NCBI RefSeq assembly: GCF_003063575.1
Contig: NZ_NESC01000004.1
Span: 186,001 to 250,000 of the forward strand
DNA length: 64,000 nt
Source of the DNA: Limnohabitans sp. Jir72
Lineage (GTDB): Bacteria; Pseudomonadota; Gammaproteobacteria; Burkholderiales; Burkholderiaceae_C
Direction: 5' to 3'
Part shown: positions 1 to 11,352 of the stretch, in pieces
Layout of the letters: each line of letters begins with the position of its first letter
How positions within the stretch are numbered: the stretch's first letter is position 1
Made by a program: the position numbers and the translations under genes
Notes under the pieces: generated by a model
Told to the model about the DNA's origin: nothing
Database searches by the model: none
Seen by the model: the letters and a program-made list of their open reading frames with translations, nothing else

Positions 1-1280
1 GTCATGTCGTGGCCCGCAGGCGCATGGGCCAGCTGGGTTTCCACGTTTTCCACCACCACCACCGAGGCATCGACCAGCATGCCCAGCGCAATCGCCAAGC
101 CCCCCAAGCTCATCAGGTTGGCGGTGATACCGGTGTAGCGCATGAGCAAAAAGGTGGCCAGCAAGGACAGCGGCAGCGACACCGCCACCACCAGCGCAGG
201 CCGCAAGCCGCCTAAGAAAACATAGAGCACCACGCAGACCAGCACCGCCGCTTCGGCCAGGGCCTTGATGACGGTGTTGGCCGCGCGCGTGACCAGCTCG
301 CCTCGGTTGTAGAAGGTCTTGATCGTCATGCCCTCGGGCAGGCGTTTTTGCAAGTCGCGGATCTTCAGGTCAATCGCATCGACCAGCTCACGGGCATTGA
401 CGCCGCGCAGGCCCAGCACCAGACCCTCCACCGCTTCGCCGCGCCCGTCTTGCGTCACCGCGCCATAGCGGGTGAGCGCGCCGTGGCGCACCACCGCCAC
501 ATCGTCGAGCAAAATCTTCTGGCCCGAGTGCGGCTGCTCGATGCGGATGGCGCGCAGATCGTCCAGAGTCTTGACCGCGCCTTCCACACGCACCACCAGC
601 GACTCTTCGCCAGCCGACATGCGGCCTGCGCCGTCGTTGCTGTTGTTGTTGGCCAGGGCCTCGCGCAGGCTGGCCATGCTCACACCCAATGCGGCCATGC
701 GTTCGGTTTTGGGCAGCACCTCAAAAGTCTGCACCTCGCCGCCCATGGCATTGACCTCGGCCACGCCAGCAATCGTGCGCAGTTCAGGCCGAATGGTCCA
801 ATCGAGCACACGGCGTTTCTCGGCCAGAGTGAAGTCTTCTCCTTCGACAGTGAACATGTACAGATCGGACAGGGGCGTGGTGATCGGCGCCAGGCCGCCA
901 CTCACGCCAGCAGGCAAATCGCCCATCACGCCGTTCAGCCGTTCGGACACTTGCTGGCGCGCCCAATAAATGTCCACGCCTTCGTCAAAGTCCAGCGTGA
1001 TGTCGGCGATGCCGTATTTGGAGACCGAACGCACCATGCGCTTTTTGGGGATGCTCAAAAGCTCTTGCTCGATCGGCTTGACCACACGCTGCTCGACCTC
1101 TTCGGGCGTCATGCCCGGGATCTTCAGGATGATCTTGGCCTGGGTCGGCGAGATATCGGGGAAAGCGTCAATCGGCAGTTGTTGCCAAGCCTGCAAACCG
1201 GCCAGCATCAAGAGGGCTGCCAACAGCAGGGTCAGGTGGCGGTAACGCAGCGCCCAGCGGATCATGGCGTCCATGCTCAT
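1..1280 (-). CDS. Heavy-metal efflux RND permease, CusA/CzcA family (N-terminal 426 residues; cut by window edge)
   Basis: This is the inner-membrane pump subunit of a tripartite metal exporter driven by the proton gradient. The frame opens at 1280 (ATG, with AAAGGA upstream) and stays open to base 1. It starts with a first membrane helix, followed by IDAFPDISPTQAKI, a typical heavy-metal RND sequence. Near the visible end is the TM4 signature LVDASVVVVENV, whose acidic residue relays protons. The start overlaps the adaptor stop as ATGA, so the two are translationally coupled. The metal (copper/silver or cobalt/zinc/cadmium) cannot be decided because the metal-binding part is mostly outside the window. 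An in-frame ATG two codons further in is an alternative start. Confidence 0.93.
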   Translation of the reverse strand, partial: MSMDAMIRWALRYRHLTLLLAALLMLAGLQAWQQLPIDAFPDISPTQAKIILKIPGMTPEEVEQRVVKPIEQELLSIPKKRMVRSVSKYGIADITLDFDEGVDIYWARQQVSERLNGVMGDLPAGVSGGLAPITTPLSDLYMFTVEGEDFTLAEKRRVLDWTIRPELRTIAGVAEVNAMGGEVQTFEVLPKTERMAALGVSMASLREALANNNSNDGAGRMSAGEESLVVRVEGAVKTLDDLRAIRIEQPHSGQKILLDDVAVVRHGALTRYGAVTQDGRGEAVEGLVLGLRGVNARELVDAIDLKIRDLQKRLPEGMTIKTFYNRGELVTRAANTVIKALAEAAVLVCVVLYVFLGGLRPALVVAVSLPLSLLATFLLMRYTGITANLMSLGGLAIALGMLVDASVVVVENVETQLAHAPAGHDM

Positions 1281-2350
1281 TCATCCTTTTGCAGCAGGGC
1301 GCGCAGCGAAGCCAAGCCCGTGACGGCCACCTGCTGCTTGGCGCTCAGCGCGCCGCTCACCACCGTTTGCTCGTCGTTGCTGGACAAGACTTTGACCAGT
1401 GTGGGCACAAAGCCCTGGGCACTGGCCACGAACACCCAGCTTTGCATCTGGTGCGCGATCACGGCGCGCGCAGGCACTTGCCAAGCCGCTTGCGCGGGCG
1501 TGACGCCGGGGTGCAGCTGCACCGGCAAGACTTCACCTGCGCTCAAGCTGCCGGGTGTCGTCACCCGCGCACGCGCTTGGGCTTGCTGCGCGGCATCCAC
1601 CGCACGGCTGATGCCCATCAGCACCGCTTTGGCTTGCCGCGAAGGCACGCTGACCGCGTCGCCCACTTTGAGCTGCGCCGCCTTCTCGGGCGAGAGCACC
1701 AGATCGAGTTGCAGCTGCCGCGTATCGGCCACCTTGAACAAAGGCATACCGGCCTCCACCCGCTGGCCCACGCTGACCCAAGACTGCACCAGCGTGCCAT
1801 TCAAGGGCGACGTCAAGCTGGCACCGGCGTAATCTGCGCCGCCCGGGCTGGCCCCGGAAGAGCGCAGCTCGGCTTGCTTGGCTTGCAGCGCGGCTTGCGC
1901 TGCATGGAATTTGTTCTGGCTGATCTGCAGCCGAGCCGCCGGGATGATGCCGTCGGCCAGCATGGCCTGGTCACGCGACAAAGCGGCCTGGGCGTTTTGC
2001 ACATCCAGCTGCGCCTCGCGCATCTGGCGGCGGGCATCGGCCAGTTGCGGGCTGCTCCACTGGGCCAAAGGTGCACCGGCCTTGAGCACATCGCCCAAGC
2101 CCGCGTCGATGCGGGTGATGACACCGGCATAAGGTGCAGCCACTGTGACCTCGCGGCCCGGCGGCACCGTCACTGTGGCCGAAGCCAGCAATGCACCCGC
2201 TTGCGCCGCCTGCACAGGCGCCACGCGCACCCCCAGCGCTGCCTTTTGCTGCGCATCGAGCCGCAGCTCGGCGGGCGCAGCGCCTTGCGCCCAGGCCGCA
2301 GCCGAGCCCCACACACCCACAAAAACGATGGTTTTGAGCAGTCCTGTCAT
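1277..2350 (-). CDS. RND efflux periplasmic adaptor subunit (CusB/CzcB-like membrane fusion protein)
   Basis: The protein has 357 residues. It should link the RND pump at 1-1280 to an outer-membrane channel. The start at 2350 is chosen over an upstream ATG because CAGGAG lies just before it and the protein then begins with a clean signal peptide ending AAAWAQG. Barrel-sandwich (lipoyl-like) halves flank a helical hairpin rich in Ala and Gln, around residues 100-170 (MREAQLDVQNAQAALSRDQ). No outer-membrane factor gene is in view; it may lie beyond the left edge. The hypothetical gene just upstream on the same strand may belong to the operon. Confidence 0.92.
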   Translation of the reverse strand: MTGLLKTIVFVGVWGSAAAWAQGAAPAELRLDAQQKAALGVRVAPVQAAQAGALLASATVTVPPGREVTVAAPYAGVITRIDAGLGDVLKAGAPLAQWSSPQLADARRQMREAQLDVQNAQAALSRDQAMLADGIIPAARLQISQNKFHAAQAALQAKQAELRSSGASPGGADYAGASLTSPLNGTLVQSWVSVGQRVEAGMPLFKVADTRQLQLDLVLSPEKAAQLKVGDAVSVPSRQAKAVLMGISRAVDAAQQAQARARVTTPGSLSAGEVLPVQLHPGVTPAQAAWQVPARAVIAHQMQSWVFVASAQGFVPTLVKVLSSNDEQTVVSGALSAKQQVAVTGLASLRALLQKDE

Positions 2351-2439
2351 GACCGACTCTCCTGAAAAAATGCAATAAGGAAAAATCACCGGCCAGCGGT
2401 GAGCCGCACCGGCGCAAAGGCCGACGGTTCAAACAAGGA

Positions 2440-2892
2440 TCAAAGCGGGGGAGCCAAAGCGGGCGGTGGCCAGCCGGGCGGGTAAGTGCTTGGCGCAGCT
2501 TGGACCTGCGGGGGCGTGCGACGCACACGCCGACTGGGGACTTTGGGGGTCAACCAGACCCACAACAAGAAAGGGACGATGCCCGTGGCCAAATGCAAAT
2601 CTTCGCCCGTTTGAGGCAAGGACACCGACACCCCCAGCGCAGGGGACTCTTCTTCGGAAGCGGTATGGCCCGACACATGAACAGACACCGTGGCCAGTGT
2701 TTCGGCAGCTTGTGCGCTGTGGCTCAAGTCCAGGCCATCGACATGAAAACCACTGACATGCGATGGCCCAAGATGACCGTGCAAGAAAGGTGCCAATGCG
2801 AGCAAGGCCATGAGGACGATCACGACCCCTTGACGGATGCTTGCGATGAAAGAATGGTTGGCCACGTGAGCATTGTAATTTGGCCGGAACAA
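2440..2892 (-). CDS. Hypothetical membrane-associated protein upstream of metal RND genes
   Basis: The product has 150 residues and is not assigned to a family. It has a hydrophobic N-terminal helix (VVIVLMALLALAPF), then a His-containing stretch (HGHLGPSHVSGFHVDG), a second hydrophobic segment near residues 105-115 and a Pro-rich basic tail. The His content and the position about 90 bp upstream of the adaptor gene suggest a periplasmic or membrane accessory in metal handling. That is inference only. A GTG codon nine codons inside the frame could be the true start. Confidence 0.55.
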   Translation of the reverse strand: MFRPNYNAHVANHSFIASIRQGVVIVLMALLALAPFLHGHLGPSHVSGFHVDGLDLSHSAQAAETLATVSVHVSGHTASEEESPALGVSVSLPQTGEDLHLATGIVPFLLWVWLTPKVPSRRVRRTPPQVQAAPSTYPPGWPPPALAPPL

Positions 2893-2904
2893 ACCGCCCC
2901 GCCC

Positions 2905-3141
2905 TCAGCGCCAACGCAAGGCCTGGCTCAGCTGCTCTGCTTGTTGCGCCCAATCGGCATCCAACATGACAGACTCCCTCAAAAAAGCAGCTTGGGCGGG
3001 GGTCCAAAACGGTGCCTCAGACAAGGCGACGTCACCCGTGAGCGCACGGTGCGCCTTCAGGAACACCTCGATGCCCTGACGATCACAGGCCAGCCCCAGC
3101 TGGGCGAACAGTTCGTGAAAAGCGTGTGAGCCTTGTTCCAT
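2905..3141 (-). CDS. DUF2789 family protein
   Basis: A 78-residue acidic cytosolic protein. It opens MEQGSHAFHELFAQLGL and carries the hallmark APFWTPAQAAFLRE followed by LDADWAQQAEQL, which I recognise as DUF2789. The function of the family is unknown. It lies on the same strand as the metal-efflux genes but is separated from the next CDS only by 12 bp, so it may be cotranscribed with it. Confidence 0.8.
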   Translation of the reverse strand: MEQGSHAFHELFAQLGLACDRQGIEVFLKAHRALTGDVALSEAPFWTPAQAAFLRESVMLDADWAQQAEQLSQALRWR

Positions 3142-3369
3142 CGTGCGCCTTTGAATCGATGAGGAACCTGCGCAACAGTTGAAGCGCGAAGTCGGGGTAT
3201 CTCAGCACATGTTACGAAGTGCAGCAACTCTGCGCCATTGACCACTTGGCCAATTCCACCAGACCGAAAGGTCTGCACAAGGCCCGCCACGGATAATCTA
3301 GCGCATGGACGAAATCCAATCTGGCCATCTGGCGACTGCCGGCTTGGCGAACCTGTCTGTCATTGCCCC

Positions 3370-4347
3370 ATGAACAAGCATTCGCCGATCATGCTGGGTG
3401 GTATCTTTTTTTCTCTGGCCGCCGGTCTGATGTGGGGCCTGGTGTTCGTCGGGCCGCTGATGCTGCCCGAGTACCCAGCCGCATTGCACACCTTCGGGCG
3501 CTACCTGGCGTTTGGGGTGATCGCGCTGCCACTGGCTTGCATGGACCGTGCTGAACTGCGACGCCTGAGCCGCGCAGACTGGCTGGCCGCCTTGCGTCTG
3601 GCGGCCATTGGCAACGTGCTGTATTACCTGTTTCTGGCCAGCGCCATCCAGCGTGCGGGTGGTGCCTTACCCAGCATGGTCATCGGCACGCTGCCGGTGG
3701 TGATTGCGGTGTCGGCCAATGTGCTGAATCACCAACGTGACGGGCGTTTTCCGTGGCACCAACTCTTGCCTGCGCTGGTGCTCATCTTGCTGGGCATTGC
3801 CTGCGTCCACCGCGTGGAATGGACCGCCTTGCTGCAAAACCCGAAGGCCAGCACCACACGCTACATCACCGGGGCCATGCTGGCCGTGGGTGCTTTGGTC
3901 TGCTGGACCTGGTACCCCTTGAAAAACGCAGACTGGCTGCGCGCTCATCCAGATCGCAACCCGCGCGTGTGGGCCACCGCGCAAGGCCTGGCCACCTTGC
4001 CTCTGGCACTCCTGGGTTATGCGCTGTTCTGGCTGTGGTTGTCGCTCACGGACGATGCTCTGCCCATGCCCTGGGGGCCACGCCCGCTGGCCTTTGTCGG
4101 CCTGATGATGGCCATCGGTTTGTTCGCCTCATGGCTGGGCACGCTGTGCTGGAACGCCGCCAGCCAGCGCCTGCCCACGGCACTGGCAGGCCAACTCATC
4201 GTGTTTGAAAGTCTGGCGGCTTTGGCCTACACCTTTATGCTGCGCAGGCAATGGCCTGAACCCCTCACTCTCGCGGGCGTGGCGCTGCTGGTGATGGGGG
4301 TGATCGCAGGGCTGCGAGTCAAACCCGTCAAGCTGGGCGGCGCTTGA
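3370..4347 (+). CDS. EamA/DMT-family transporter
   Basis: The protein has 325 residues in about ten hydrophobic helices arranged as two EamA repeats. The first covers roughly residues 10-140 (GGIFFSLAAGLMWGLVFVG), the second 170-320. The family exports or imports small metabolites such as amino acids; the substrate is not predictable here. The start at 3370 (MNKHSPIML) is preferred over an upstream in-frame ATG at 3238 because the extra 44 residues are not hydrophobic and contain many Pro and Cys. It is a single-gene unit and is followed by a 134-bp gap. Confidence 0.85.
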   Translation: MNKHSPIMLGGIFFSLAAGLMWGLVFVGPLMLPEYPAALHTFGRYLAFGVIALPLACMDRAELRRLSRADWLAALRLAAIGNVLYYLFLASAIQRAGGALPSMVIGTLPVVIAVSANVLNHQRDGRFPWHQLLPALVLILLGIACVHRVEWTALLQNPKASTTRYITGAMLAVGALVCWTWYPLKNADWLRAHPDRNPRVWATAQGLATLPLALLGYALFWLWLSLTDDALPMPWGPRPLAFVGLMMAIGLFASWLGTLCWNAASQRLPTALAGQLIVFESLAALAYTFMLRRQWPEPLTLAGVALLVMGVIAGLRVKPVKLGGA

Positions 4348-4481
4348 TGCACTGCGTCCAAGTCATTGCCAAAATCCCAGGGCCAATGTGCGGCATGACT
4401 GCATGAAACGCCTTCACGCCTTTAGAAATATCTCCACCCAATTCCATTGACTTTTATCGCCCCAAAAGGCACTTTCACAAG

Positions 4482-5126
4482 ATGGTTCAACACACTTTTC
4501 TAACACCCCACCCTCAAACGGTGCTTCAGATCACCGCCCTGACAGGTGGCCCAAGCCTGTCACCACTTTTCCATGCGCTGAGCCTGAATGTTCCGGCGGG
4601 CGTCACTTGCGTGACCGGTGATGAAGGCGCTGGCAAAACCAGCCTGTTGCGCTTGCTGGCCACCGACCTGCGCCCCAGCAGCGGCCGACTTGCAACCGGC
4701 CATGCCACATGGCCCGATCAAGCCAACGCTTACCGTCAACAGGTGTTCTGGTGCGACTTGAAATCCCCCGAACACGACGAGACCACCGTGCAAGAAATCT
4801 GGGACGCCTTGCGCCTGCATTATCCCAGTTGGAACGACGCACTGCTGCAAGAGCTGGCCCAAGCGCTGGACATGGACGACCACCGCCACAAGCGGCTGAA
4901 CATGCTGTCTGCGGGCAGCCGTCGCAAAGTGATGATCACCGCCGCTTTGGCATCGGGCGCCACTGTGACCTTGCTCGATCAGCCTTTTGTTGCACTGGAT
5001 CTGTCGTCCATTCGAGCCATCAAAAGCTTCCTGAATGAAGCGGCTCACCACGCCGACCGCGCCTGGATCGTGGCCGACTACGAAGTGCCCAGCCAGCTCA
5101 CGCTGGCCAGCATCCTGACACTTTGA
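4482..5126 (+). CDS. Orphan ABC-type ATP-binding protein
   Basis: The protein has 214 residues and is a single nucleotide-binding domain. The Walker A motif is GDEGAGKTS (near residue 45), the signature is LSAGSRRK (near 140) and the Walker B is VTLLDQPF (near 160), with Gln instead of Glu after the Asp; the following residues PFVALD resemble the D-loop. No permease or binding protein is adjacent. It may energise a distant exporter or be a soluble ABC protein. The Walker B carboxylate normally needed for hydrolysis is Gln (LLDQP), which suggests slow or absent turnover unless another residue substitutes. Confidence 0.75.
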   Translation: MVQHTFLTPHPQTVLQITALTGGPSLSPLFHALSLNVPAGVTCVTGDEGAGKTSLLRLLATDLRPSSGRLATGHATWPDQANAYRQQVFWCDLKSPEHDETTVQEIWDALRLHYPSWNDALLQELAQALDMDDHRHKRLNMLSAGSRRKVMITAALASGATVTLLDQPFVALDLSSIRAIKSFLNEAAHHADRAWIVADYEVPSQLTLASILTL

Positions 5127-5143
5127 ACCGACAGCTCAGTGGT

Positions 5144-5169
5144 CGAGGGCTCCATGGTCAGAGCCCTCG
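5144..5169. terminator. Hairpin between convergent ABC ATPase gene and katG
   Basis: A perfect 9-bp stem, CGAGGGCTC / GAGCCCTCG, encloses an 8-nt loop between two convergent genes. There is no long T tract on either side, so it may be a weak bidirectional terminator or only an RNA 3' end stabiliser. Confidence 0.45.
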
Positions 5170-5189
5170 CCCGCTGCACGGTGTTGCTT

Positions 5190-7763
<2,574 letters not shown>

Positions 7764-8159
7764 ATGGGCAATAAACTTTACGTCGGCAACTTGCCGTACA
7801 CCGTTCGTGACGAAGACCTGCAGCAGGCTTTCGGCGAATTCGGCGCCATCACCAGCGCAAAAGTCATGATGGAACGCGACACTGGTCGCTCCAAAGGTTT
7901 CGGCTTTGTCGAAATGGGCAGCGATGCCGAAGCGCAAGCCGCCATTGAAGGCATGAATGGCCAGTCTTTGGGTGGCCGCAGCATCACCGTGAACGAAGCC
8001 CGTCCGATGGAAGCTCGTCCTCCACGCACTGGTGGTTTCGGTGGTGGTGGCGGTTACGGCGGTGGCGGCCGTTCCGGTGGCGGCGGCTACGGCGGTGGCG
8101 GCGACCGTTCCGGCGGTGGCGGCTACGGCGGTGGCGGCGGCGGTCGCGGCGGCTACTGA
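7764..8159 (+). CDS. Glycine-rich RNA-binding protein (RRM)
   Basis: The 131-residue protein has one RRM domain at residues 3-80, with RNP2 LYVGNL and RNP1 KGFGFVEM. A tail of about 45 residues follows, built of GGGGYGGGG and RSGGGG units. Such proteins bind single-stranded RNA and are usually cold- or stress-induced RNA chaperones in Burkholderiales and cyanobacteria. GAGGAG lies 8 bp before the ATG. The tail DNA (8035-8155) is made of near-identical GGT/GGC repeats, so its length probably varies between strains. A clear intrinsic terminator follows at 8237. Confidence 0.93.
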   Translation: MGNKLYVGNLPYTVRDEDLQQAFGEFGAITSAKVMMERDTGRSKGFGFVEMGSDAEAQAAIEGMNGQSLGGRSITVNEARPMEARPPRTGGFGGGGGYGGGGRSGGGGYGGGGDRSGGGGYGGGGGGRGGY

Positions 8160-8236
8160 GCCCTGCGCATCCCGTCAGCGGCAGAGATGCCGTGACAACA
8201 TTTCTGACTCGGCATGACGCCGAGTTCAGACACATC

Positions 8237-8271
8237 AAAGGCTTCATGACTTCGGTTTTGAAGCCTTTTTT
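8237..8271 (+). terminator. Intrinsic terminator of RRM gene
   Basis: The arms AAGGCTTCA and TGAAGCCTT form a stem followed by a run of six T residues. It lies about 80 bp after the RRM stop codon. Confidence 0.85.
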
Positions 8272-8310
8272 GTGGGTGATCGTCTGACCGGTTCAGCATT
8301 CAAAAAGCAC

Positions 8311-8345
8311 AAAAGCCAACGCCACCCGAAGGTGGCGTTGGCTTT
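8311..8345 (-). terminator. Intrinsic terminator of aspS operon
   Basis: A perfect 15-bp stem (AAAGCCAACGCCACC with its complement) closes on a cgaa loop. It sits 18 bp after the aspS stop. On the minus strand it is followed by T-rich sequence (TTTTGTGCTTTTTG). Confidence 0.85.
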
Positions 8346-8362
8346 GCAAGCGTCAGGGCTGT

Positions 8363-10174
8363 TTAGGCTTTGACGGCATCCAGATTGCGCAAGCGGATGT
8401 GCAATTCACGCAACTGCTTTTCGTCCACTGGACTTGGCGCTTGGGTGAGCAAACACTGAGCGCGTTGTGTCTTGGGGAAAGCAATCACGTCACGGATGGA
8501 TTCGGCACCGGTCATCAGCGTGACGATGCGGTCCAAGCCGAACGCCAAGCCGCCGTGTGGCGGCGCACCGTATTGCAAGGCGTCGAGCAAAAAGCCGAAC
8601 TTGAGCTGGGCTTCTTCGGGCGTGATCTTCAAAGCGTCAAACACTTTTTGCTGCACGTCAGCGCGGTGGATACGCACCGAGCCGCCGCCCATTTCCCAAC
8701 CGTTCAACACCATGTCGTAGCCCTTGGAGATGCATTTCTCAGGGGCGGTGACCATCCAGTCTTCGTGGCCGTCTTTGGGCGCGGTGAAGGGGTGGTGCAC
8801 AGCGGTGTAACGCTGGTTTTCGTCGTCGAACTCGAACATGGGAAAGTCCACCACCCACATCGGGGCCCAACGGTCTTCAAACAGGCCGTTGGCTTTGCCA
8901 AAGGCGCTGTGACCGATCTTGATGCGCAGCGCGCCGATGGCGTCGTTGACGATTTTTTCTTTGTCAGCGCCAAAGAAAATCAGGTCGCCGTTTTGAGCAC
9001 CCGAGCGCTCCAGCACGGCATTGAGTGCTGTGTCGTGGATGTTCTTGACGATGGGCGACTGCAAACCGTCACGGCCTTTGGACAGGTCGTTGACGCGGAT
9101 GTAAGCCAGGCCTTTGGCGCCATAGATCTTGACGAACTCGGTGTAAGCGTCGATCTCGCCACGGCTGATGCCGCCGCCTTCGACCGAACCACCCGGCACG
9201 CGCAGGGCCACCACACGGCCGCCCTTCATGTTGGCAGCGCCCGAGAAGACCTTGAAGTCCACGTCGCCCATGACGTCGGTGACTTCGGTGAACTGCAGTT
9301 TCACGCGCAGGTCAGGCTTATCCGAGCCGTACAGGTGCATCGCGTCCTGGTAGGTCATGACCGGGAACTCGCCCAAGTCCACGCCGATGGTTTTGAGGAA
9401 AACGCGCTTGATCATGCCTTGGAACATGTCGCGGATTTCTTCCTCGGTCAGGAACGATGTTTCGATATCGATCTGGGTGAATTCGGGCTGGCGGTCAGCA
9501 CGCAAGTCTTCGTCGCGGAAGCACTTGGTGATCTGGTAATAACGGTCGTAGCCCGCCACCATCAAGAGCTGCTTGAACAGCTGGGGCGACTGAGGCAGCG
9601 CAAAAAACTGGCCATCGTGCACGCGGCTGGGCACCAGGTAATCACGGGCGCCTTCGGGTGTGCTCTTGGTGAGCATGGGGGTCTCGATGTCCACAAAACC
9701 ATTTTCGTCGAGGTATTTGCGCACTTCCATGGCCACTTTGTAGCGCAGCATCAGGTTGTTTTGCATGTACGGACGGCGCAGGTCCAGCACGCGGTGCGTG
9801 AGGCGCGTTGTCTCGGACAGGTTGTCTTCGTCGATCTGGAAAGGTGGCGTGACGGAGGCGTTGAGCACAATCAGTTCGTGGCACAGCACTTCGATCTTGC
9901 CGCTTTTGAGGTGGTCGTTGGTGGTGCCTTCGGGGCGGGCACGGACCACACCTTTGATCTGCACACAAAACTCATTGCGCACGTCTTCGGCCACTTTGAA
10001 CATGTCAGGGCGGTCAGGGTCGCACACGACTTGCACATAGCCTTCGCGGTCACGCAGGTCGATGAAGATCACGCCACCGTGGTCACGGCGACGGTTGACC
10101 CAGCCGCACAGGCTCACGGTTTGGCCGCTCAGGGCTTCGGTCACCAGACCGCAATAGTGGGAACGCATGGACAT
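8363..10174 (-). CDS. aspS: Aspartyl-tRNA synthetase (probably non-discriminating)
   Basis: The protein has 603 residues, a class II synthetase that charges tRNA-Asp. It has an OB-fold anticodon domain at residues 1-110, the catalytic core with motif 2 ([18 protein letters not shown]), a bacterial GAD insertion around 290-420, and motif 3 ([15 protein letters not shown]) near the end. In [10 protein letters not shown] the residue after Asp is His; E. coli AspRS has Leu there, while His occurs in non-discriminating enzymes that also charge tRNA-Asn for repair by GatCAB. It is the last gene of fmdB-DUF502-aspS. The ATG two codons downstream (MRSHYCG) is an equally good start. Confidence 0.97.
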   Translation of the reverse strand: MSMRSHYCGLVTEALSGQTVSLCGWVNRRRDHGGVIFIDLRDREGYVQVVCDPDRPDMFKVAEDVRNEFCVQIKGVVRARPEGTTNDHLKSGKIEVLCHELIVLNASVTPPFQIDEDNLSETTRLTHRVLDLRRPYMQNNLMLRYKVAMEVRKYLDENGFVDIETPMLTKSTPEGARDYLVPSRVHDGQFFALPQSPQLFKQLLMVAGYDRYYQITKCFRDEDLRADRQPEFTQIDIETSFLTEEEIRDMFQGMIKRVFLKTIGVDLGEFPVMTYQDAMHLYGSDKPDLRVKLQFTEVTDVMGDVDFKVFSGAANMKGGRVVALRVPGGSVEGGGISRGEIDAYTEFVKIYGAKGLAYIRVNDLSKGRDGLQSPIVKNIHDTALNAVLERSGAQNGDLIFFGADKEKIVNDAIGALRIKIGHSAFGKANGLFEDRWAPMWVVDFPMFEFDDENQRYTAVHHPFTAPKDGHEDWMVTAPEKCISKGYDMVLNGWEMGGGSVRIHRADVQQKVFDALKITPEEAQLKFGFLLDALQYGAPPHGGLAFGLDRIVTLMTGAESIRDVIAFPKTQRAQCLLTQAPSPVDEKQLRELHIRLRNLDAVKA

Positions 10175-10228
10175 GTTGTTTTACTTTCTAAATTCAAAGA
10201 GGTCATCTGCCGTTGGCCATGACCTCAC

Positions 10229-10903
10229 TCACAAGGATGGTTTGGCGGCTGAGGACTCAACCGAAGGGATTTGATCGGGGCCACCGGGCACCACCACCCC
10301 CATGGAGATGATGTACTTGAGGGCATCGTCCACACTCATGTCGAGTTCGATCACGTCGGCCGTGGGCATCATCAAAAAGAAGCCCGAGGTGGGATTGGGT
10401 GTGGTCGGCACATACACGCTGACCATGGGCTGATCCAGGTGCTTGGCCACTTCGCCGCCAGGCGTGCCGGTCAGAAAGGCAATGGTCCAAGAGCCCTCGC
10501 GGGGGTACTGCACCAACAGGGCTTTGGAGAACGCGTTGCCCGTACCGGAGAACAAGGTATCGGCCACTTGCTTGACGCTGGTGTAAATGCTGCGCACCAC
10601 AGGGATGCGGTTCATCAGGTTGTCCCACTGGCGCAGCATCCATTGGCCAAAAATATTGGCCACGAAAACGCCTGTAGAGAAAATCACGATCGCCACCAGC
10701 ATCACGCCCAGACCCGGCACACCGCGCAAAGCTTCGGCCAATTTGTGCATGCCGGGGATCAGCGAATCGGCCGCGTAAAGCACGGCCAGGAAAATGCTGT
10801 CAAGCAAACCCACCAGCCAAGTCAGGACCCAGACGGTGATGCCCATGGGCAGCCACACCAGCAGACCGGTGATGAAATACTGTTTGAAGCTGCGTGTTTT
10901 CAT
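10229..10903 (-). CDS. DUF502 family membrane protein
   Basis: A 224-residue protein with two N-terminal membrane helices (residues 10-40 and 62-88), then a soluble C-terminal half. The stretch RIPVVRSIYTSVKQV and the conserved TPNPTSGFF are the family hallmarks of DUF502. The molecular role is unknown. It lies between fmdB and aspS with gaps of 21 and 54 bp, an order conserved in Burkholderiales, so cotranscription is likely. Confidence 0.88.
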   Translation of the reverse strand: MKTRSFKQYFITGLLVWLPMGITVWVLTWLVGLLDSIFLAVLYAADSLIPGMHKLAEALRGVPGLGVMLVAIVIFSTGVFVANIFGQWMLRQWDNLMNRIPVVRSIYTSVKQVADTLFSGTGNAFSKALLVQYPREGSWTIAFLTGTPGGEVAKHLDQPMVSVYVPTTPNPTSGFFLMMPTADVIELDMSVDDALKYIISMGVVVPGGPDQIPSVESSAAKPSL

Positions 10904-10924
10904 GAAGTGGCGATCGGTGGTGGG

Positions 10925-11251
10925 TCAGTGGCAGGCGCACGATGCGGCGCAGCCGCCAGCCGCAGCCGAGGTGGAAGATTCCGCAGGTGCCGCAGGTGCC
11001 GCAGGTGCCGCAGTAGGCTCGGTGGCTGCAGCGGGACTGGCCGCTGCTGCTGCACCGGTGACACCGCTGCCGCCTTTGAAATCGGTGGCGTACCAGCCAG
11101 AGCCCTTGAGCTGAAAGCCGGGTGCGCTGAGCTGCTTGCTGAACTTGGGCGCACCGCAGGCTGGGCAGTCGGTCAGGGGGTCATCGGAGATTTTTTGCAG
11201 CACATCCTTGGCATGTCCGCAGGACTCACACTTGTAGGCGTAAATGGGCAT
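10925..11251 (-). CDS. FmdB-family zinc-ribbon protein
   Basis: The 108-residue protein begins MPIYAYKCESCGH, with a zinc ribbon formed by CESC and CPAC (residues 8-32), the FmdB/putative regulatory family. The C-terminal half is low complexity, rich in Ala, Pro and Gly, and ends CAASCACH, an unusual extra Cys cluster. The DNA at 10981-11013 is a 9-bp tandem repeat (CCGCAGGTG, nearly four copies) encoding Ala-Pro-Ala, so this linker should vary in length between strains. First gene of the fmdB-DUF502-aspS group. Confidence 0.85.
   Translation of the reverse strand: MPIYAYKCESCGHAKDVLQKISDDPLTDCPACGAPKFSKQLSAPGFQLKGSGWYATDFKGGSGVTGAAAAASPAAATEPTAAPAAPAAPAESSTSAAAGGCAASCACH
10981..11013. repeat. 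9-bp tandem repeat inside fmdB-like gene
   Basis: CCGCAGGTG is repeated three times plus a partial fourth. Because the unit is three codons, changes in copy number would keep the frame. Confidence 0.85.
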
Positions 11252-11352
11252 GAAGAGGGCTCTTTTCAGGTTGAAAATTCAAAACCCTCAATTATAGGCG
11301 GGGGCGGCTGTTCAAGCCCCGCCGGTGCATCGCGCCCGGTTTCTGGCGAGGA

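Noticed and set aside
348..1832. A 494-residue plus-strand open frame
   Set aside because: It is antisense to the cusA and adaptor genes, lacks any recognisable domain, and has His/Arg/Gln-rich composition typical of GC-rich shadow frames.
8399..10222. A 607-residue plus-strand open frame
   Set aside because: It mirrors aspS exactly and has no ribosome site or family match; aspS on the other strand is certain.
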